Positions 1-12,921 of a stretch of DNA of 64,000 nt are shown here, piece by piece. Under the pieces are notes generated by a model. It had not been told where the DNA came from. It did no database searches and worked only from the letters and a program-made list of their open reading frames with translations. Position numbers and translations under genes: made by a program. Origin of the DNA: Ailurus styani (Eukaryota; Chordata; Mammalia; Carnivora; Ailuridae). Numbering within the stretch: position 1 is the stretch's first letter; the number at the start of each line of letters is the position of its first letter. Location of the stretch: positions 2,239,809 to 2,303,808 of the forward strand of contig LNAC01000230.1 in NCBI GenBank assembly GCA_002007465.1. The letters run 5' to 3'.

Positions 1-350
1 GGAGCTGGAGAGAATTCCAAGCAGAATCCCTGCTGAGAGTTTTTAATAGTACTCCCTGATAGTCTTCAAACATCCAGTGTTTAAATTTCTCCAATGGTAA
101 GTGCAACTTGTGTTTGCTATTCTTACCTAAATTTCCAGTTTTGTCAGGGGGGAAGGGAGATGTAAACACAAGTTCTTGAGATTTATGAAATCGTCTTGAG
201 GTCAGCACTCACATATGATTACCATCTCTATATTATATATGTTACATGTTATTCCAGGCAATTCTAATATACTGTATAAAATTAGATGCTTGTTAATCTA
301 GCTTTATACCAATTTAAACTCCCCGAAGACACTTAAGAATATTAAGAAAG

Positions 351-540
351 GGTGCCTGGGTGGCTCAGTGGGTTAAAGCCTCTGCCTTCGGCTCAGGTCA
401 TGATCTCAGGGTCCTGGGATCGAGCCCTGCATTGGGCTCCCTGCTCAGTGGGGAGCCTGCTTCCTCCTCTCTGCCTGCCTCTCTGTCTATTTGTGATCTC
501 TCTCTCTGTGTCAAATAAATAAATAAAATCTTCAAAAAAA
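351..540 (+). mobile_element. CanSINE
   Basis: Full tRNA-derived head, CT-rich middle and A-tail. Imperfect duplication of TATTAAGA sequence on both sides. Confidence 0.93.
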
Positions 541-1270
541 AGAGTATTAAGAGATACAAAACAGAGATGAAATACAATTGGCAAATAAAAATAATCTTTA
601 CAAACACATCAGATAGTATGCCTTTAAAAGTCTGCACCCAAAGCCGAGTAGAAACATTTCTATACAGGTCAATTTCAGAATGGTGCCCAGGTTCAGTTAA
701 GCAAACGACTACTAAATAGCTACCAGCGAAAATGAATGAAAGTTCCATTATTTTGTTGCCTAATCAATTGCTTTTAAAATTTTTAACAAATGGTGGAAAT
801 TAGACCTAGTCTTGATTATGTAGCACACAAAGTCATTATCAAAGTCATTCTATTCATGATAATATAATAATATTCCTTTAAGCTGGATTCCTGTATCAGG
901 AAAATGTTTCTCACAAAACAAAACCCATGACAATTCATCTTCACTAGTAACTGTCTCATGCAGCTATGGACTCGGGTGCGGTAGGTGCCTCTGGGGCCCT
1001 CATCCCACATTTGTTCGGTTTGTAGTTCCCACCTGTAGTCTCTGGTTTCTTGCTCTTGCCTCAGGGGAACCTGGGAGAGTGCGCTCCCCCTCTCCAGGTA
1101 GTCCATGATTCTAGGATACAAAGTCCTCGCCCCCTGTCTCAAGACAGGACTTCTGGGGTGGGGGGAGCTTTCCCCTGGGAATCAGGCCAGGACTAGACTT
1201 TCCCTGAGGCCATATCCTTGCCCACCTCCTTCCCTGTCCCTATCCTGCTTTGATTCTTTCCTTGCAAGGT
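541..1270. other. Intergenic, nothing recognised
   Basis: Unique-looking sequence. Short ORFs have no family resemblance that I can see. Confidence 0.6.
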
Positions 1271-1468
1271 TGTTTTTTTTTTTAAGATTTTATTTATTTG
1301 AGAGAGAGCGCATGCAGGTGCACATGAGCGCGATGGGGGGGAGTGGGAGAGGGAGAAGCTGGCTCCCCACGGAGCAGGGAACCCAACTCGGGCTGCATCC
1401 CAGGACTCCAGGATCTTGATCTGGGCCTAATGCAGACGCTTAACTGACTGAGCCACCCCGCTGCCCCT
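1271..1468 (-). mobile_element. CanSINE
   Basis: T-rich tail, GAGAGAGAG region and head GAGCCACC. Short CAAGGTT duplication flanks it. Confidence 0.9.
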
Positions 1469-1795
1469 ACAAGGTTTTCTTTAAAAGCACCCCTCCATAA
1501 ATCAGATCATTGAAATAGCATAACAGTCAAGGAAGGAGTTACACTGTTGGTTTAGAGGTTTAGGTTGGGAGTCCACTGGTAATGAACTTTGAGCGAATGT
1601 GTTCACCCTAATGGGATCGATACAGCCTGCTAAACTGAGGGCTGGAAGAGAGAAAAGAGAAAGGGGGCTCTGTCTATGCCGGCCACAAAGAACATTCAGA
1701 ACAATTCCGATCAGATTCTAAGATAACTGCGACTAGATTTCTCATCACTTTTACTCAGTCCTACTTTGTTTTCTACTTAGAGTAGCAGTCTACTT

Positions 1796-1994
1796 TCTTT
1801 CTTTTTTAATGAACTTTTTAAAAAGATTTTATTTACTTGAGAGAGAGCAAGAAAGAGAGATCACAAAAGAGGCAGAGGAAGAAGCAGACTCACCACTGAG
1901 CAGAGAGCCGGATGCGGGGCTCGATCCCAGGACCCTGAGATCATGACCCAAGCCGAAGGCAGAGGCTTCACCCACTGAACTATCCAGGCATCCC
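1796..1994 (-). mobile_element. CanSINE
   Basis: Full-length copy flanked by AGCAGTCT. Confidence 0.9.
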
Positions 1995-2169
1995 AGCAGT
2001 CTGCCTTCACGAAGTCACCCGACTCTGGGCTAAGATAATCAGCTTACAGAGAAATCAGCTTCCAGTAGAGCCCTTCCTACCGAGGCTCTGAGACTGTTCT
2101 TTATCCGTCCTCCTGAAGTCCCACTCTTCCTACAACGATGGGAATGTTCTCCATCATTGCAGGCTAATA

Positions 2170-2325
2170 CAGTCGCCACCAGCTGCACGTGGCTATGGAG
2201 CCTTTGAAATGTGGCTAGGAGGACTGAGAACCAAATTTCTTATTCAATTGTAATTCATTTAAACTTAGATTAAATGGCCACGTGCTGTTAGTGGCTACTA
2301 TATTGGCTAGCGCAGCTCTATGTAA
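2170..2325. mobile_element. Old hAT-like element (MER3-like)
   Basis: Carries TGAAATGTGGCTAGGAGGAC and GTTAGTGGCTACTATATTGG, the same family signature as 45485-45995. Confidence 0.4.
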
Positions 2326-2612
2326 ATCACAGCAGGGTTATTTGGCCAAGCACGAAGGGAGAGCAGAGACCACCTATGAAAAGACCAAATTGTTCCATTT
2401 GTTCCTTAGAGTAACCAAAAGTATCAGAATGGGGGTGAGCAGAATACCTTATTAGGTAACAGTACACAAGGGAAAGGACCTGCTTGCAACTAGTAGCGTA
2501 TGATCACCCTGGGGCAAGAACATTCCACGAACAGAGAAGGCCTTGGCGAAGTCTCCACACAACAGAACGATTTTACACTGGGCAATGAAATTCACTAAAA
2601 GTCACTTCATTA

Positions 2613-2790
2613 GGGATGCCTGGGTGGCTCAGTCGGTTAAGCGTCTGCCTTCGGCTCCAGGTCCTGGGATCGAGCTCCAAGTCAGGGTCCTTGCTCAGTG
2701 GGGAGCCTGCTTCTCCCTCTGCCTGCCACTCCCCCTGCTTGTGTGCGCTCTCTCTCTGACAAACAAATAAAACCCTAAAAACAAAAACAG
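2613..2790 (+). mobile_element. CanSINE
   Basis: Flanked by CTTCATTAG duplications. The mid-part lacks the TCATGAT block. Confidence 0.9.
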
Positions 2791-3714
2791 CTGCTTCATT
2801 AGCCCTTACACACATGAACATGAATATATATCACCACGATGCTTGAAAAGAGATACCATTTCCTATAGTAATAAAAGGTAAACCTAAAGTAATTTGAGCT
2901 TCTTTCTCTGACTTGACCACTTTCCCTGTGTTGTGAGCCTAAACTCTAGGATAGTTTATTGTTGATCTCACGAAAAATACATGAAGCATACCTATTATAC
3001 CTAATTATTGCTGACCACACACCTCTCCCCACCTTTGCTTGTGAGGCCACATTGTGAGTGGGAGAGCGAGCAGGTCTTCGGTGTTGGTGGCCATCCAGGA
3101 GAGTGCCTAAGGATGGTTTGGGGGTGTAAAATACCTCATCAGTTTTACTTTTCTGATTTTGGGGCCTGATCCTAGAAAAGAGCAACAGTAGAAAGAAATG
3201 TCAGGCAGCAGGGGGATGAATCACTACATTCTCTACCTGAAACGAATATTGCTCTGTATTGCTCTGTTAACTCACTGGACTTGAAATAAAAACTTGGGGA
3301 AAAAGAGATGTCAGCATGCCAGTCTCTACTGAGCACCCCAAGTAGCCACAGCCTTAGCTATATTAATAATCAGAGTAGTAGCGCTTTCTGAAAACCCCAG
3401 CAGGAGGTAACCTAAACTTAGGGACTTCTCGCTTCTGTAGAAAGCAAGGAACCCTTATAAAATCCTGTTTCATTTGCTGATTTTTCTACAATTGTCTACA
3501 GCAGAAACAGTCAAATGCAACACAGAAGCATGGAAGTTAGCAGGCCTTAAGTCAATTTCAATTTTGTTATGCATAAGGTTCTCTTTCCAAAAAAGAGTTG
3601 AATATACCTCAATAGATACATATTTAAATATATAAATTTATACATACACATACTAAATAATGATAGGTGGTATTATTTAAGCTTTAAGCCTTAGTTTTGA
3701 GTTTTTAAAATTTC
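2791..3714. other. Intergenic, nothing recognised
   Basis: AT-rich, no gene, RNA or clear repeat seen. Confidence 0.6.
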
Positions 3715-3812
3715 CCCCCCTTTTTTGGTAAGTAATCTCTACACAGGGCTCAAACTCACAACCCTGAGATCAAGAGCTGAATGCTCTTCCAACTGAGCCA
3801 GCCAGGTACCCC
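3715..3812 (-). mobile_element. Short, old CanSINE
   Basis: Only the tRNA-like head with CTCAAACTCACAACCCTGAG and GAGCCAGCCAGGTACCCC. Confidence 0.75.
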
Positions 3813-3839
3813 TTAGTTTTTAAGATATAATTACTCTTT

Positions 3840-4036
3840 TTTAAAAGATTTTTATTTATTTATTTGACAGAGAGAGAGAGACAGTAAGAGCGGGAACACA
3901 AGCAGGGGGAGTGGGAGAGGGGGAAGCAGGCTTCCCGCAGAGCTGGGAGCCCAATGCGGGGCTCGATCCCAGGACCCTGGGATCATGACCTGAGCCGAAG
4001 GCAGACGCCCAATGACTGAGCCACCCAGTTGCCCCT
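3840..4036 (-). mobile_element. CanSINE
   Basis: Flanked by TAATTACTCTT duplications. Confidence 0.92.
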
Positions 4037-4989
4037 AAAATGTAATTACTCTTAAGCTTATTATAAGACGCTGTTGATTTTCACCATCATGATTTAAATG
4101 TTATAACCTGGGTCTAGGTTAAAGCTCCAGGGCGATTTTAATGTACAGCTAAGATTGAGAACAACAGCCCTTGCAACAGTCAAGAACCACAGCTTTCTGT
4201 CCTGTTTTCACCCCTTTCCTCCACGTGGCCCATCTCTTTATGAGGGGTTCTCACACACAAGCCCCACCCCTGGCATTACCCCAGGATTTATCCACTTTCC
4301 ATTTTCTAGACTCCCCAACCCCCTTAATCAAAATGACCTAACTCGTGGCACACGTGATGTCACAGTAACTGACCGGCTTCATGAGTTCCTATTTTGCATT
4401 ATGTGATTTACTACCAGAATCTTTGGGTGCCCTTAGCCCAATGGCAGGAGCCAATGGTAGGGCTTAGAGCTGGTGAGGGAAAGGATTGTGGAACTTGACT
4501 TGCCAATGTTCAGTGCTGAGAGATTCCTCCTGTTCAGTCTTAATGGATCTGTGCTCTCCTGCTTTTCTTCACCTCGCAAGATTCTGCCCATCCTTCAAGG
4601 TATGTTCCAGATTGTGCCGCCTTCTTGACCCTCAGGTGTGATTTACCATACCTTCCCCTCTGGCGCCATTGTGCTAAATTCGCACCCCTCACAGTGCACA
4701 CTGTACTGCCCACACTGTAGCTGAGTTGTTGCCACCCACAGTGGGCTTCGTCAGGGTAAGGATCTCATCTTCCTGCTCTTTGCCCCCCATTGCAGTACCT
4801 TTAACCAAAATTCTTTTGAAGTCTAACAGGTTTTAAATCCTACCCTACGCAAACTCTAAGAGATCCGACGTCAGCTGTCCAACCACTGTTGAAGAATTCT
4901 TCACTGCAATAGCAAACCCTTCTTTGCTCAAATTTTCTTTGAGATTCTCTTATTTCTTTTATGGTTTTTTATTTCTCATATTTTAATAC
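4037..4989. other. Intergenic, nothing recognised
   Basis: Mixed composition. The longest ORF (83 codons) is unconvincing. Confidence 0.6.
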
Positions 4990-5712
4990 CCAGCCTACTT
5001 TTATTGTGTTCAGTTAGCCACTGTATAATAATTAGTCCCTGATGCAGTGTTCAGTGATTCATTAGTTAAGTATAACACCCAGCGCTCATCACAGCCCGTG
5101 CCCTCCTCAATACCCATCGCCCTGTTACCCCCTCCCCCCCCTCCTCCCCTCTGAAACCCCCAGATTGTTTCTTGGTGTCCATAGTCTCTCATGGTTCATC
5201 TCCCTCTCTGATTTTTCCCCCTTTGGATTTCACTCCCTTGCCCTATGGTCCTCCGTGCTGTTGCTTATGTTCCACCTATGAGTGAAACCATATGATGATT
5301 GTCTTTCTCTGCCTGACTTACTTCACTTAACATGATCCCCTCCAGTTCCATCCATGTTGATGCAAATGATCAGTATTCATCCTTTCTGATGGCTGAGTAA
5401 TATTCCATTGAACATATGGACCACATCTTCTTTATCCATCCATCTGTTGAAGGGCATCTTGGGTCATTCCACAGTTTGGCTGTTGTGGACATTGCTGCTA
5501 TGAACATTGGGGTACATATGGCCCTTCTTTTCACTACGTCTGTATCTTTGGGGTAAATACTCAGTAATGCAGTTGCTGGGTTGAAGGGTAGCTCTATATA
5601 TTATTGTCAACTTTTTGAGGAACCTCCCTACTATTCTCCAGAGTGGCTACACCAGCTTGCATTCCCACCAACAGTGCAAGAGGGTTCCCCTTTCTCCACA
5701 TCCTTGCCCGCC
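4990..5712 (-). mobile_element. L1 3' end, antisense
   Basis: The reverse complement of carnivore L1 ORF2 end and 3' UTR: GGACCACATCTTCTTTATCC, TTTGGCTGTTGTGGACATTG and CACCAACAGTGCAAGAGGGT. Heavily 5'-truncated, no coding capacity. Confidence 0.85.
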
Positions 5713-5919
5713 CTGGAGCTTTAACCTTTGACCCGGCTTTGCCTATAAGGGTTTCATTTAATTGTTTTAGGGCATGGCCCTGGAGCCAGAATTTTACAAG
5801 CTTCCCAAGTGATTGGACTGTGCAGCCAGGGTTGAGAACCCTCACTAGATCTATCCTGTCTCTTCTGGAATAGCTATATCGAGGTAGGACAGGGACCATT
5901 TCTTATTCATATATTTTTT

Positions 5920-6114
5920 AATTTTTTTAAAGATTTTATTTATTTATTTGACACAGAGAGAGAGAGATCACAAGTAGGCTGAGAGGCAGGCAGAGAGGAG
6001 GAAGCAGGCTCCCCGCTGAGCAAGGAGCCCCATGTGGGCCTTGATCCCAGGACCCTGAGATCATGACCTGAGCTGAAGGCAGAGGCTTTAACCCACTGAG
6101 CCACCCAGGCGCCC
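5920..6114 (-). mobile_element. CanSINE
   Basis: TCTTATTCAT duplications flank the element and its T-rich tail. Confidence 0.92.
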
Positions 6115-7546
6115 TCTTATTCATCTTTACGCCCACTGATATACCTAGCACAATGCCTTATAGTTAGCAATTTCTTAGGAAATGCTCCTTAATTTCTAGA
6201 GAACACACTGTACTAAAATATTGGCATGTGTCATTTTGGTGCAATGGAATCACTGTTTTCATTCAGATATACATTGGTTAGATATTTTAGTGAGAATGTC
6301 TAAAAGAGTGTATTAGTCAGCTTCATACCTTGTGGCAGACATTCCTAATTTTCTTTCCAACAGTCCTTCCCCCACCCCCGCCCTTGCTTTTCTTTGCTAA
6401 CAGAACCCTGGGTCTTATTCAGTGGACAACATGCCCAGTCTAAACCAATTCCCACTGACCACTGACTGGCCTAGAGAGAAGTATGTGCGACAGAGTTTTT
6501 GAGAAAGACTTTTCTTCCTTATAGAGAGTTGTATAAAAAGGGACTTGGGGAGCCCTCTTCCCTTCTATTGTGCTTTGAATCTTGTTGTGTGAATGTCTAG
6601 AGCTGCAGGAGACCTCTTGCGACCACGAGGTGACAAACCTGAGAAAGATATAATAGAACAGGAGAAAGGGCTTGACTTGGGGATCATGTCTTTGAACATT
6701 CAAAGCCTGGGACTGTTTTCCACTAGATTTCTAATTCAGTAAACAGTCAATGTCTTCCTGGAATACAAAAAAATAAAATAAAATGATTAAATAAATAAGA
6801 TAAATAAAATAAAATAAGACATAAAATAGTTATAACCTAATGCCCAGAGCTTGGTTTCTAATACTACTAATACTAATAATTTCTCCTACTTCTAATACTA
6901 CTCTCCAATGAGGACAATCAGGGCTTTTTGGAAAAACAGCCGATTCCAAGGCTAGGACAGGAAAAGTACAAGATGAGCCTGGTGTGCCAGAAATTGAGGA
7001 AGTGCTCAAAGAATGATGAGAAATAACCACAAAGACAGAGGAGCCAAACTGGGAGAAATTTGGGCACAAAAGTAATTAATGCTACTGATGGATCATTACC
7101 TACAGGATAAAATGCCTGGGTGATTTAAATAACGTAAAAACTAATGAATAGGGAGACAGGAATGCTCTTTATTACAGTGGCATTCCAAATAATAAGTGAA
7201 GAAGGAATGATATTGATGGAAAAAGCAACATTTGACAGACATCCTATTATGACTGTTGTGTTTCTGGTCCAAAATGGAACACCTGGAATTCCGTGGTGTG
7301 GTAACCTCAGACAAACCTGAACTGAGGGAAATTCTACAGAGTAACTGGCCAGTGCCCTTCAAAAAACGTCAATGTCGTAACAGACAAACACAGCCCCTCC
7401 GTGTTCCAGAATAAAGGAGGTTAAGGAGATTTAAGGAAAGGCAACACGTGCTCTCAGATCAGATCTTGGTCCAGAAAAAGTACATTGATGGGACAGCTGA
7501 TGAAATTTAGATAAGGATTCTAGATTAGTTAATAATGTTACATCGA
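6115..7546. other. Intergenic, nothing but an A-rich repeat
   Basis: Apart from the AAATAA run, no recognisable feature. Confidence 0.6.
6765..6835. repeat. A-rich AAATAA repeat
   Basis: Irregular AAATA/AAATAA units, possibly the old tail of a retroelement. Confidence 0.7.
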
Positions 7547-7740
7547 TTTTTTAAAGATTTTATTTATTTATTTCACAGAGGGAGACAGATTACAAGTAGG
7601 CAGAGAGGCAGGCAAGAGAGAGGAGGAAGCAGGCTCCCCGCTGAGCAGGGAGCCCGATGCGGGCCTCGATCCCAGGACCCTGAGATCATGACCTGAGCCG
7701 AAGGCAGAGGCTTTTGCCCACTGAGCCACCCAGGCGCCCC
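7547..7740 (-). mobile_element. CanSINE
   Basis: Flanked by TACATCRAT. A young-looking copy. Confidence 0.92.
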
Positions 7741-7804
7741 TACATCAATGTTAATTTCCTGATTTTGATCATTGTACCGGGTGTAGTTATATTAAATGCT
7801 AACC

Positions 7805-8300
7805 CTGGGGAAGGGTATACACACCTTGCCCCACTTACAGCCGGGGTATACCCTGATAAACCCATTGTAAGTTGAAAATATTGTAAATAAAAAATGCATT
7901 TACTACACCTAACCTATCAAATTATTACAGCTTAGCCTAGCCTACCTTAAACAGGCTCAGAACACTTACATGAGCCTACAGTGGGGCAAAACCATCTAAC
8001 ACAAAGTCTATTTTATAATAAAGTGTTGAAGATCTCACGGAATGTATTCAATACTGTACTGAAAGCAAAAAACCAGAATGGTTGTCCGTGTGTGGGTTGT
8101 TTACCCTCGTGATCGCGTGGCCAACTGGGAGCTGTGGCTTGCTGCGGCCACCCAGCAACACGAGAGAGGACGGTACCATGTGCTGCCAGCCTGGGGAAAG
8201 ACCAAAATCCAAAATTCCAGGTACACTTTCTACCGAAGGTGTACCACTTTCACACCATCATAAAGTCAAAAAAGCGTAAGTAAGTCAGGAACCATCTGTA
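7805..8300. mobile_element. Old DNA transposon (Tigger/MER2-like)
   Basis: It contains GTAAGTTGAAAATATTGTAA, a run of AGCCTAGCCTACCTTAA, GTTTACCCTCGTGATCGCGTGGCC and a final AAGTAAGTCAGGAACC. These are landmarks of a non-autonomous Tigger-type element. Small ORFs here are by chance. Confidence 0.5.
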
Positions 8301-8609
8301 CTGAGAATTTGGAGAGACAAAACCAGAATCGGGAGGCAGGACAATTAGGAAGGTGGTGTCCCAGAAGCCAAAGGAATAGAGGCAAAAGAACACAACGACA
8401 AATAATATCAAATGTAATAGGGAGGACGGTTATAGGCCAAAACCAGCATCCATTGGATTCGGCCAGAGAACAGTGCATGGCGTTGTCCAAGCCGAGGTAT
8501 TTTGGCACAGCTGTGGGTGCTGAAGACAGACCACCGTGAGTGAGGAGAGGCTAACAGCAAGGGAGCACATACGAACAACTCAAGAAGCTGGGGCTGTGAC
8601 TGAAAAAGA

Positions 8610-8803
8610 TTTTTTTTTAAAGATTGTATTTATTTAGTTGAGAGAGAGAGCAGGGGGAGGAGCAGAGGGGAATAGAATCTCAGGAAACTCTGTGCTGATC
8701 ACGCAGTCCGATGCGGGGCTCGATCCCACCACCCATGAGATCATGACCCGAGCCAAAACCAAGAGTCTGATGCTTCACAGACTGAGCCACCCAGGCATCC
8801 CCC
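8610..8803 (-). mobile_element. CanSINE
   Basis: Flanked by near-identical YGAAAAAGA; diverged interior. Confidence 0.88.
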
Positions 8804-9871
8804 ACCGAAAAAGAGTTTTTTTTTTTACTAAACAATTTATTTTTTAAAATCCTAAGGAAGCAGAAAGCAACTTCCACGAGCCATGTGAAAGTTCTAGAAA
8901 TCAGTCTATATAAAAGACTCCTTGCAATAATATCAGAAGGCTACAAAAGATGGAAGACAAGGACAGATTAGTGGTCAGTAAGAAGACCCTGATATAGACA
9001 TGGAACATTAGCACAGAGACTTAATGAGGGAAACTCTGGGTGATGGGTGGCTGACAATTTTCAGATGAATAGATACAGAATTTTGAAAGAATTCAATGAG
9101 AATACATGGTCTTCTAATAGCACCTGCCTGTACGTATTATAAACTCATTTCTTTGTTCCAACTAAAGCCAGCATGCATGACTTACAACAGCAGTCAACTT
9201 GCTGTAGATGTTCCTGTCATAAAATGTTTTACATCAGATTTTTCTCAGAACCTCAAGGAAATTTTTCTGAGAACATGAAGTATGACATCAAGAGAGGACT
9301 TTAAACATGTTCATGCCTTCATTCACTCAATTATTCAGCGACTTATTTTTAGGAGAAGAGAAACTTGAGTCTGGACAGGCCTAAGGGGAAAGATTAGAAA
9401 GAATGACAAAAGCTATGGGAAAATAAAAGTCGCTATTGGACAGAGACAGGTACCAGAGGTGACGGATCTGCTAGTCAGAAGAGGGGCTCTTCACCTCTGG
9501 GCCTGGAGGAGAGAGAAGACACAGGGTAGATGTGGGTGGGAGGGACTGACGGGCTTCGTCCCTTGTTTCCTTCCTTCTCTTCCTCAGTCAATGGGTCGAG
9601 TCTACCCTTCAGAGAGTGAGGATGATGAGGTTGAATGGGGACAGATGTTGGGAACATTCCTGAGGGGAAGAAGAGGGGGTGCTGGCCAAGGACTTGCGAA
9701 GGGTATGGAGGGCCCAGTAGAGACCTGAACCCATGAATCCATGGAGAAACCCATCTTCATAGTTGTGGGATTTTCTGTGCCGCTAGTAGGAGTAGACAAA
9801 ACAGGCTGTGGGGTTGAAACCACGGTGTGGCTTTGCCATCTTGGCAAAGCAGAATTAAGAAAGGTACAAAG
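8804..9871. other. Intergenic, nothing recognised
   Basis: No gene structure seen; small ORFs on both strands look random. Confidence 0.6.
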
Positions 9872-10068
9872 GGGGATGCTTGGGTGGCTCAGTGGGTTAA
9901 GCAACTGCCTTTGGCTCGGGTCATGATCCCAGGGTCCTGGGATCGAGCCCCGCACATCAGGCTTCCTGCTCGGTGGGGAGCCTGCTTCTCTCTCTGTAGC
10001 TCCCCCTGCTTGCGCGCTCGCTCTCTCTCTCCCTCTCTCTGACAGATAAAATCTTAAAAAAAAAAAAT
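9872..10068 (+). mobile_element. CanSINE
   Basis: Head GATGCTTGGGTGGCTCAG, CT-rich middle and A-tail. Confidence 0.92.
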
Positions 10069-11258
10069 AGAAGAAGAAGGGTTGGCAAGAGAGTGGTTCG
10101 GGTGGGATCCAGTCTGATGTGGGAAGGAAGCCAGGGGCAGAGCGGTAGACTAGGGAACTGGAGGTCGCCCATGAGTCTGAAGCAGAACTCCGCTAGGCAG
10201 GGTGGCCAGGGACGGCTGGAGAGGGAGAAAATAGTGACCAGAGATCGGGATACCGCAGGGAAGAACTGCCGCCCGCAGTATTGGAAGGCGCCCCCCCAGG
10301 CCCTTCGCCACTGCGGGGGGCCCCCGCACACGCGCTCCAGCTTGCCTGGGAGGCACGGCTACCCCAGCAACTTGTCCCCGTCAGCACTTGCCCCAGAGTT
10401 TTCATTTTCCAGCCAGGTGTAAGTGTGAATCACTGCCTCGACCTAAGCCAGGATGGTCTGGGGGACCACCGCTTTTTTTTTTTTAAAAGATTTTATTTAT
10501 TTGTTTGACAGAGGGAGAGAGATCACAAGGAGGCAGAGAGGCAGGCAGAGAGAGAGGAGGAAGCAGGCTCCCTGCTGAGCAGAGAGCCCAATGCGGGCCT
10601 CGATCCCAGGACCCTGAGATCATGACCTGAGCCGAAGGCAGAGGCTTTAACTCACTGAGCCACCCAGGGGCTCCAGACCACCACTTTTTAATTCCAGCTT
10701 CTGCCTTGGCCTTGTCTGCCAGCTTGCGTGGTACATACAGAGAGAAGTGGATTCTCCCTCTAACACGGTTATCACAGATAACAAAGCGAGCGCGCTCAGG
10801 TGTCAGCCCTTGGAGACCACCGACTCATTCTTGTCCCGGGCGGGGTGAGAGGGAGGATTCAGCATTGTGCCCCTTGCCGGACTCGGGCATCCCGGCAGGA
10901 CGTGCCGGCCAGTTGTGCCCATTCAAAGCCTACGAGATAGCAGGAAGCTGCCCGGCCACCAGTGCGTAGCCCAGTGGATATTGTAAATTACCTCTTTACA
11001 CATACATGAAATATGTTTAGGAGATGGAGGCTGCGGTGTCCTGCCGGAGAACACTAACAGGGCAAAATTAGCGAGAAAGTGAATACCGTATTTGCTACCC
11101 AGGAAAATTGATCATGACTGCGTAACACGAATAAAACATTCGTGGACACTGAATCATCCACGCGCACGCAGCACGTGGGTAACACTGACCACGTGAAAAC
11201 CCGAAGACGTGAAATCTGCAGACACGGCATCAGCATCTCCCTCTAAGGTCTGCACGCA
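10069..11258. other. Intergenic, moderately GC-rich, one SINE
   Basis: Bases 10080-10470 and 10680-10980 are GC-rich with scattered CpGs. No exon or promoter can be supported. Confidence 0.5.
10473..10674 (-). mobile_element. CanSINE
   Basis: Flanked by GACCACCRCTTT duplications. Confidence 0.93.
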
Positions 11259-11457
11259 TTTTTTTTTTTTAAAGATTTTTTTATTTATTTATTTCACAGA
11301 GGGAGAGAGATCACAAGGAGGCAGAGAGGCAGGCAGAGAGAGAAGGGGAAGCAGGCTCCCTGCTCCCACTCCCCCTGCTTGTGTTCCCTCTCTCGCGGTG
11401 TCTCTCTCTGTCAAATAAATAAACAAAATCTTAAAAAAAAAAAGAAAATCAGCTGGA
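11259..11457 (-). mobile_element. Broken CanSINE fused to a reversed SINE end before an N
   Basis: A minus-strand SINE tail and middle (11259-11353) switches abruptly to a plus-strand SINE 3' half (11354-11457). That half is identical to 11754-11857. The other CACGCATTTT target copy resumes right after the N at 11458. Confidence 0.85.
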
Positions 11458-11458
11458 N
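11458..11458. other. Single-N assembly join
   Basis: It ends a 104-bp segment identical to downstream sequence at an offset of exactly 400 bp. Confidence 0.8.
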
Positions 11459-11670
11459 CACGCATTTTAAGAAGATTGTGCCCAGAAAATGATTTGACGG
11501 GGTGCAGCTGCAGAGAAGGTATTTACATACTGCTCTGCGAATGAGTTGTTGAGATCAAATGACTTTTCCTCAAGATTCCTCTGCTTGTTTTGATTCTGAG
11601 TGTCCTGTGACTCACAGTTCAATGATGCCGTCTGGATCATTAGAGGCTTCCAATAGAAAATCAGTTGGAG

Positions 11671-11842
11671 GGGCGCCTGGGTGGCTCAGGCGTTAAGTGT
11701 CTGCCGTGGGCTCAGGTCATGATCCCAGGGTCCTGGGATCGAGCCCCGCATCGGGCTCCCTGCTCCCACTCCCCCTGCTTGTGTTCCCTCTCTCGCGGTG
11801 TCTCTCTCTGTCAAATAAATAAACAAAATCTTAAAAAAAAAA
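11671..11842 (+). mobile_element. CanSINE
   Basis: Flanked by AGAAAATCAGYTGGA duplications. Its 3' half is the source of the copied segment at 11354-11457. Confidence 0.93.
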
Positions 11843-11857
11843 AGAAAATCAGCTGGA

Positions 11858-12263
11858 TTAGGGTTCTCCTGAGAAACGGAACTAACGGGGTGTGTGTACG
11901 AGAGAGAGGGAAAGAGCGAGAGAGGTTTATTTTAAGGAACTGGCTCACGATTGTGGAGGTGGGAGGAGTCCAAAATCTGATGGGAGAGGCCAGCGGGCTG
12001 GACGCTCAGGGCCAAATGCAGTCTGTGGGCCGAATCCCTTCCTGCTCAGGGAAGGTCAGACTTTGCTCTTTTCAGGCCTTCAAATGATTGGATGAGGCCC
12101 ACCCACACTGGGGAAGGTAATCCGCTTTACTCAAAGTCCACTGATTTAAATGTTAATCTCATCCAAAAAACACCTTCGCAGAAACATCCAGAACGTTTGT
12201 CCAAATTATCTGGGCGCTGTGGCCCAGCCAAAGTGACATGTAAAATTAACCATCGCATTAGTT
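11858..12263 (-). repeat. ERVL LTR (MLT2-like)
   Basis: The reverse complement of the block TTAGGGTTCTCCTGAGAAAC ... GATTGGATGAGGCCCACCCA ... AAAATTAACCATC matches the layout remembered for MLT2 LTRs. It begins right at the downstream target duplication of the SINE at 11671-11842. Confidence 0.65.
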
Positions 12264-12719
12264 AATTGCAAAACTAGTTCAGTGTCCATCCAGTTCGTGG
12301 AGTCAAAGCAAAGTTTATGGAAATTTATTCTGATGAAGGTGGAAATAATCCAAGATTATTGGGAAAGCTACTCTAAATTCAATTTAAAAATTCAACATTT
12401 AGGATAAGTACTTTTGTGGTGATTTTTTTTTCATAGAAATACAACTTTTGGTGGAGCACAGCACCATGATAAAAACCAGGCTCTTACTAAATGAAGAAAC
12501 ACGTGGAGCCACAGTATCCTCGAAATTGGTTGTGGAACATAAATAATTCCTCATTATGTCCAAACAAGTAGACTACAAAATTGCTTTCGGAAAGGCAGGG
12601 GTGAGGAAGGGGAATGTTGGGTCACGCCCGTGCTTTCCTTATCTCTTCCTGCATGCAAATATTCTAGTATAACAGTGGCATACCTAGCATATTTGACACC
12701 CAGGGTAGATAATTTTTAA
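12264..12719. other. Intergenic, nothing recognised
   Basis: AT-rich unique sequence between the ERVL LTR and a SINE pair. Confidence 0.6.
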
Positions 12720-12908
12720 AAGATTTTATTTATTTATTTGACAGAGAGATGGAGAGAGCACAAGTAGGCAGAGCAGCAGGCAGAGGGAGAGGGAGAAGCA
12801 GGCTCTCCGCTAAGCAGGGAGCCCAGTGTGGGGCTCGATCCCAGAACCCTGGGATCATGACCTGACCTGAAGGCAGCCACTCAACTGACTGAGCCACCTA
12901 GGCACCCC
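12720..12908 (-). mobile_element. CanSINE, first of a pair
   Basis: Flanked by TAGATAATTTTT. The downstream copy of this target was hit again by the next SINE. Confidence 0.92.
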
Positions 12909-12921
12909 TAGATAATTTTTT

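Noticed and set aside
10706..10969. Possible coding exon in a GC-rich intergenic block
   Set aside because: Open frames exist on both strands but are broken upstream by a stop and match nothing I recognise.
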